Below are positions 60,593-64,000 of a stretch of DNA of 64,000 nucleotides, one piece after another. The position numbers and the translations under genes were made by a program. This stretch comes from Sipunculus nudus (taxonomy: Eukaryota; Annelida; Sipuncula; Golfingiida; Sipunculidae). The stretch's first letter is position 1; every line of letters starts with the position of its first letter. The stretch lies in contig CM049316.1 in NCBI GenBank assembly GCA_026874595.1, positions 48,238,695 through 48,302,694 of the forward strand. Reading direction: 5' to 3'. The notes under the pieces were generated by a model, which saw only the letters and a list, made by a program, of their open reading frames with translations, was not told where the DNA came from and searched no databases.

Positions 60593-61406
60593 AAAAAGGG
60601 GGATCCAGGGCAGAGGGGAAGCCTGCTTGTAGTGCTCAAGCTGAGCCAAGGCAAGCTGCCTGGAGTGGGTGTTACATAACACAAGTGAAGGCTGTACTAG
60701 GTGAGCTTGATGTTAACAACATTTGACATGGTGTATGAAAGCTTAAATAAAGCTGCTCTTTTCAATCGATTCCTTTGAAATTTGAAATTTTAAAAAATTA
60801 AATCATTATGTTTATAAGCTGTGAAAATTAAATCATGAGTCCTTACAGGGAAAAAACATGCTGTTGCCAAAGTTTGACAAAATTTAAGGTATTATTTTTT
60901 TATTTATGCTAAAAACTTTAAAAAATTTGCAAAATTCAGATCTAATTATGGGTAAACAACTGAATCTTGATTAAATAATGTTATATACCTGAAAAAGTAT
61001 CTAGCTTCAGCAATTTTCATCTTTAGAGAATAAATATATTTCTTGATTTTTTTTGCATTATGTTTGGGCCAATAACTTCAAAACATTATGCAATACTGAC
61101 CTACATTTTGGTATGTTCATAGAAAATGTATGTGAGAATATGCATACTAAATAGGATCAAAAACAGATCAGTGGTTTTGATATTTTGAAGCCTTGAAGTG
61201 TAACAATGGCTTTTTTATGGAAAACTGAGGTTTTTCTTAATCTGTATGGTAGGAGATTTAGGGGACATCTAACTGTATGCAAAATTTTGGATTTGTAGGT
61301 CCAATGATTCCATAACTGTGCCCTGTTAACGAACAGATGGTCGGCCGAACAATGGACAAAGGACCATGACTATAGCTCAGATGACTCATAGTCAGCTTAG
61401 CTAAAA
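60235..61406 (+). repeat. Body C fragment, copy 3, with a 32-G run
   Basis: Begins inside body C ('ACATCTTTTCAAA.AAAGTATA'), joined directly to the D end. Poly-G at 60560-60591. It keeps the 3' module and a slightly decayed hairpin (CATAGTCAGCTTAGCTAAAAA). Confidence 0.7.
60560..60591 (+). repeat. Poly-G run (32 G)
   Basis: The longest homopolymer in the window. Homologous C copies have about 10 (14452) and 12 (54391) G. Confidence 0.9.
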
Positions 61407-61514
61407 ATGTTTAAATGTACTAAATAATTCTGAATACAGTTTAAAGTATAGCCAACTGAGCTACAATTAAATTCCAGGGAAGTATGCCCAAATTCTTGAT
61501 TGAGTTTACCAGCG

Positions 61515-61907
61515 TTAAGCTATGTTTCCATTCATCCATAAATCTTGTACTTCTCGTACACAAAAAATCTGATCCCTCTTTTTAAGATGAACTGTTTCCA
61601 TATGTATGTTTTAACCTGCTCTGCATGCATATCCGCAAAAACGGACACTTTCAAAACTGATCGGTGAGTGATTCATCCATTTTGCAGATGGCAAAAAATG
61701 CCTACATTTCCCAACAGTGCCCCGGCGCCAGGTGAGATGATTGAGACATGTTGACCTTCTTCCTGCCTGTCACCCTTGCAGTTTCAAAAGAGGCACATGA
61801 AAGGGTATCCACAAGGAAAACGTACGTACTTATGGAAACAGTTTTTGCAGACTGCACACTATGGAATGTACATACATTTTTTGGGGATACATGGAAACAC
61901 AGCTTTA
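61515..61907. mobile_element. PIF/Harbinger-like MITE, copy 2 (opposite orientation), TSD TTA
   Basis: The element spans 61518-61904 (387 bp) with TTA on both sides. TIRs are AGCTATGTTTCCAT on the left and AGCTGTGTTTCCAT on the right (reverse complement). Its sequence is the reverse complement of 30567-30942 with many CG-to-TG/CA changes, so it is older. No transposase. Confidence 0.85.
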
Positions 61908-63560
<1,653 letters not shown>

Positions 63561-64000
63561 GCTCTTTATTATCTTAATATAAAACAATTCGCGTTAGTTC
63601 CCTAAACCCTGAATACCGTTTTATTCGCTCACTGGATTCAACATTAAAAGTTGCCCGGGCAAGCAAAAGGGTAGTCTATTGCAGTGAAGGTAACAATTTG
63701 AAGTAATTAAAACAAATTAGCTTTAGAAGGAGTACTCTTAATGGAATTTAGTGTCAGAATATATGTTCAGTGTTTACAAATAACAGTGTAATACATAACA
63801 TAAACACCTGGTAATCTAGCATGCAGAGGAGACTTTTCTATTCAGATCACAACAAGAATTGGGTAACAAATCATTAAGTGAGGAGCTGTGAAATGGAACA
63901 GGCTTATTGAACATGTGAGAAATGCTAAAAATTTGGAGTACCGGTAATTTAGTGTATTTAACAGGTAAGAATATTTTTAGAAGCGGGATTAATGTTTTAT
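63561..64000. other. Single-copy sequence upstream of CMIP, no gene seen
   Basis: AT-rich, without recognisable repeats, long ORFs or splice-bounded family matches. Probably intergenic or far upstream promoter sequence. Confidence 0.5.

Overview
The window is animal (metazoan) nuclear DNA: AT-rich, intron-dominated and packed with interspersed repeats. Nothing in it looks prokaryotic. The repeat style suggests a mollusc, probably a bivalve: elements ending in GGAC tetranucleotide runs, a Rex1-like LINE, and many small TIR elements. The phylum is an inference; no species is claimed.

One host gene can be supported, on the minus strand. It is the 5' half of an ortholog of CMIP (C-Maf-inducing protein). 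Four exons were found by reading the minus strand and matching the family: exon 1 (63160-62858, start codon), exon 2 (48145-48017), exon 3 (35584-35534, only 51 bp) and exon 4 (11543-11472, 72 bp). All have AG/GT splice sites, all junctions are phase 0, and they join into 185 residues covering the N-terminal PH-like domain. The introns are about 14.7, 12.4 and 24.0 kb; the rest of the gene lies beyond base 1. Upstream of exon 1 are a full CRE palindrome, an E-box and a CCAAT box.

The remainder is intron, mostly transposon-derived, with a readable nesting history. (i) A poly-A LINE fragment (35634-44860, 10-bp target duplication) is split by a 7.8-kb TIR element (36550-44396, 4-bp duplication AGTC), which itself holds two more repeats. 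(ii) A Tc1/mariner-type element (21290-26499, TA duplication) sits inside one repeat and contains a chimeric repeat. (iii) Two PIF/Harbinger-type MITEs (30567-30942 and 61518-61904) have TAA and TTA duplications. (iv) A hAT-like MITE (50755-51329, near-perfect 8-bp duplication) sits at the very tip of another repeat. (v) A Rex1/CR1-like LINE tail (51413-52394) ends in a TTATC run. (vi) A long-TIR element (4469-5015) has a perfect 8-bp duplication. (vii) A 466-bp MITE (2704-3169) has CACTGCC termini.

The dominant component is a superfamily of repeats with a shared 5' end (ACAAG, then the palindrome GACCCATGGGTC or a variant, then GCTCAGCTG) and often a shared 3' end (a GGAC run, then a 31-bp hairpin ending GAGCTA and AAAA), but with several unrelated bodies between. 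I label the bodies A to H for this annotation only. They carry tandem arrays with the 12-bp palindrome GGTGGCGCCACC, direct repeats of TGACCT and an ERE-like palindrome. This modular, hairpin-ended superfamily is the best candidate for something undescribed here.
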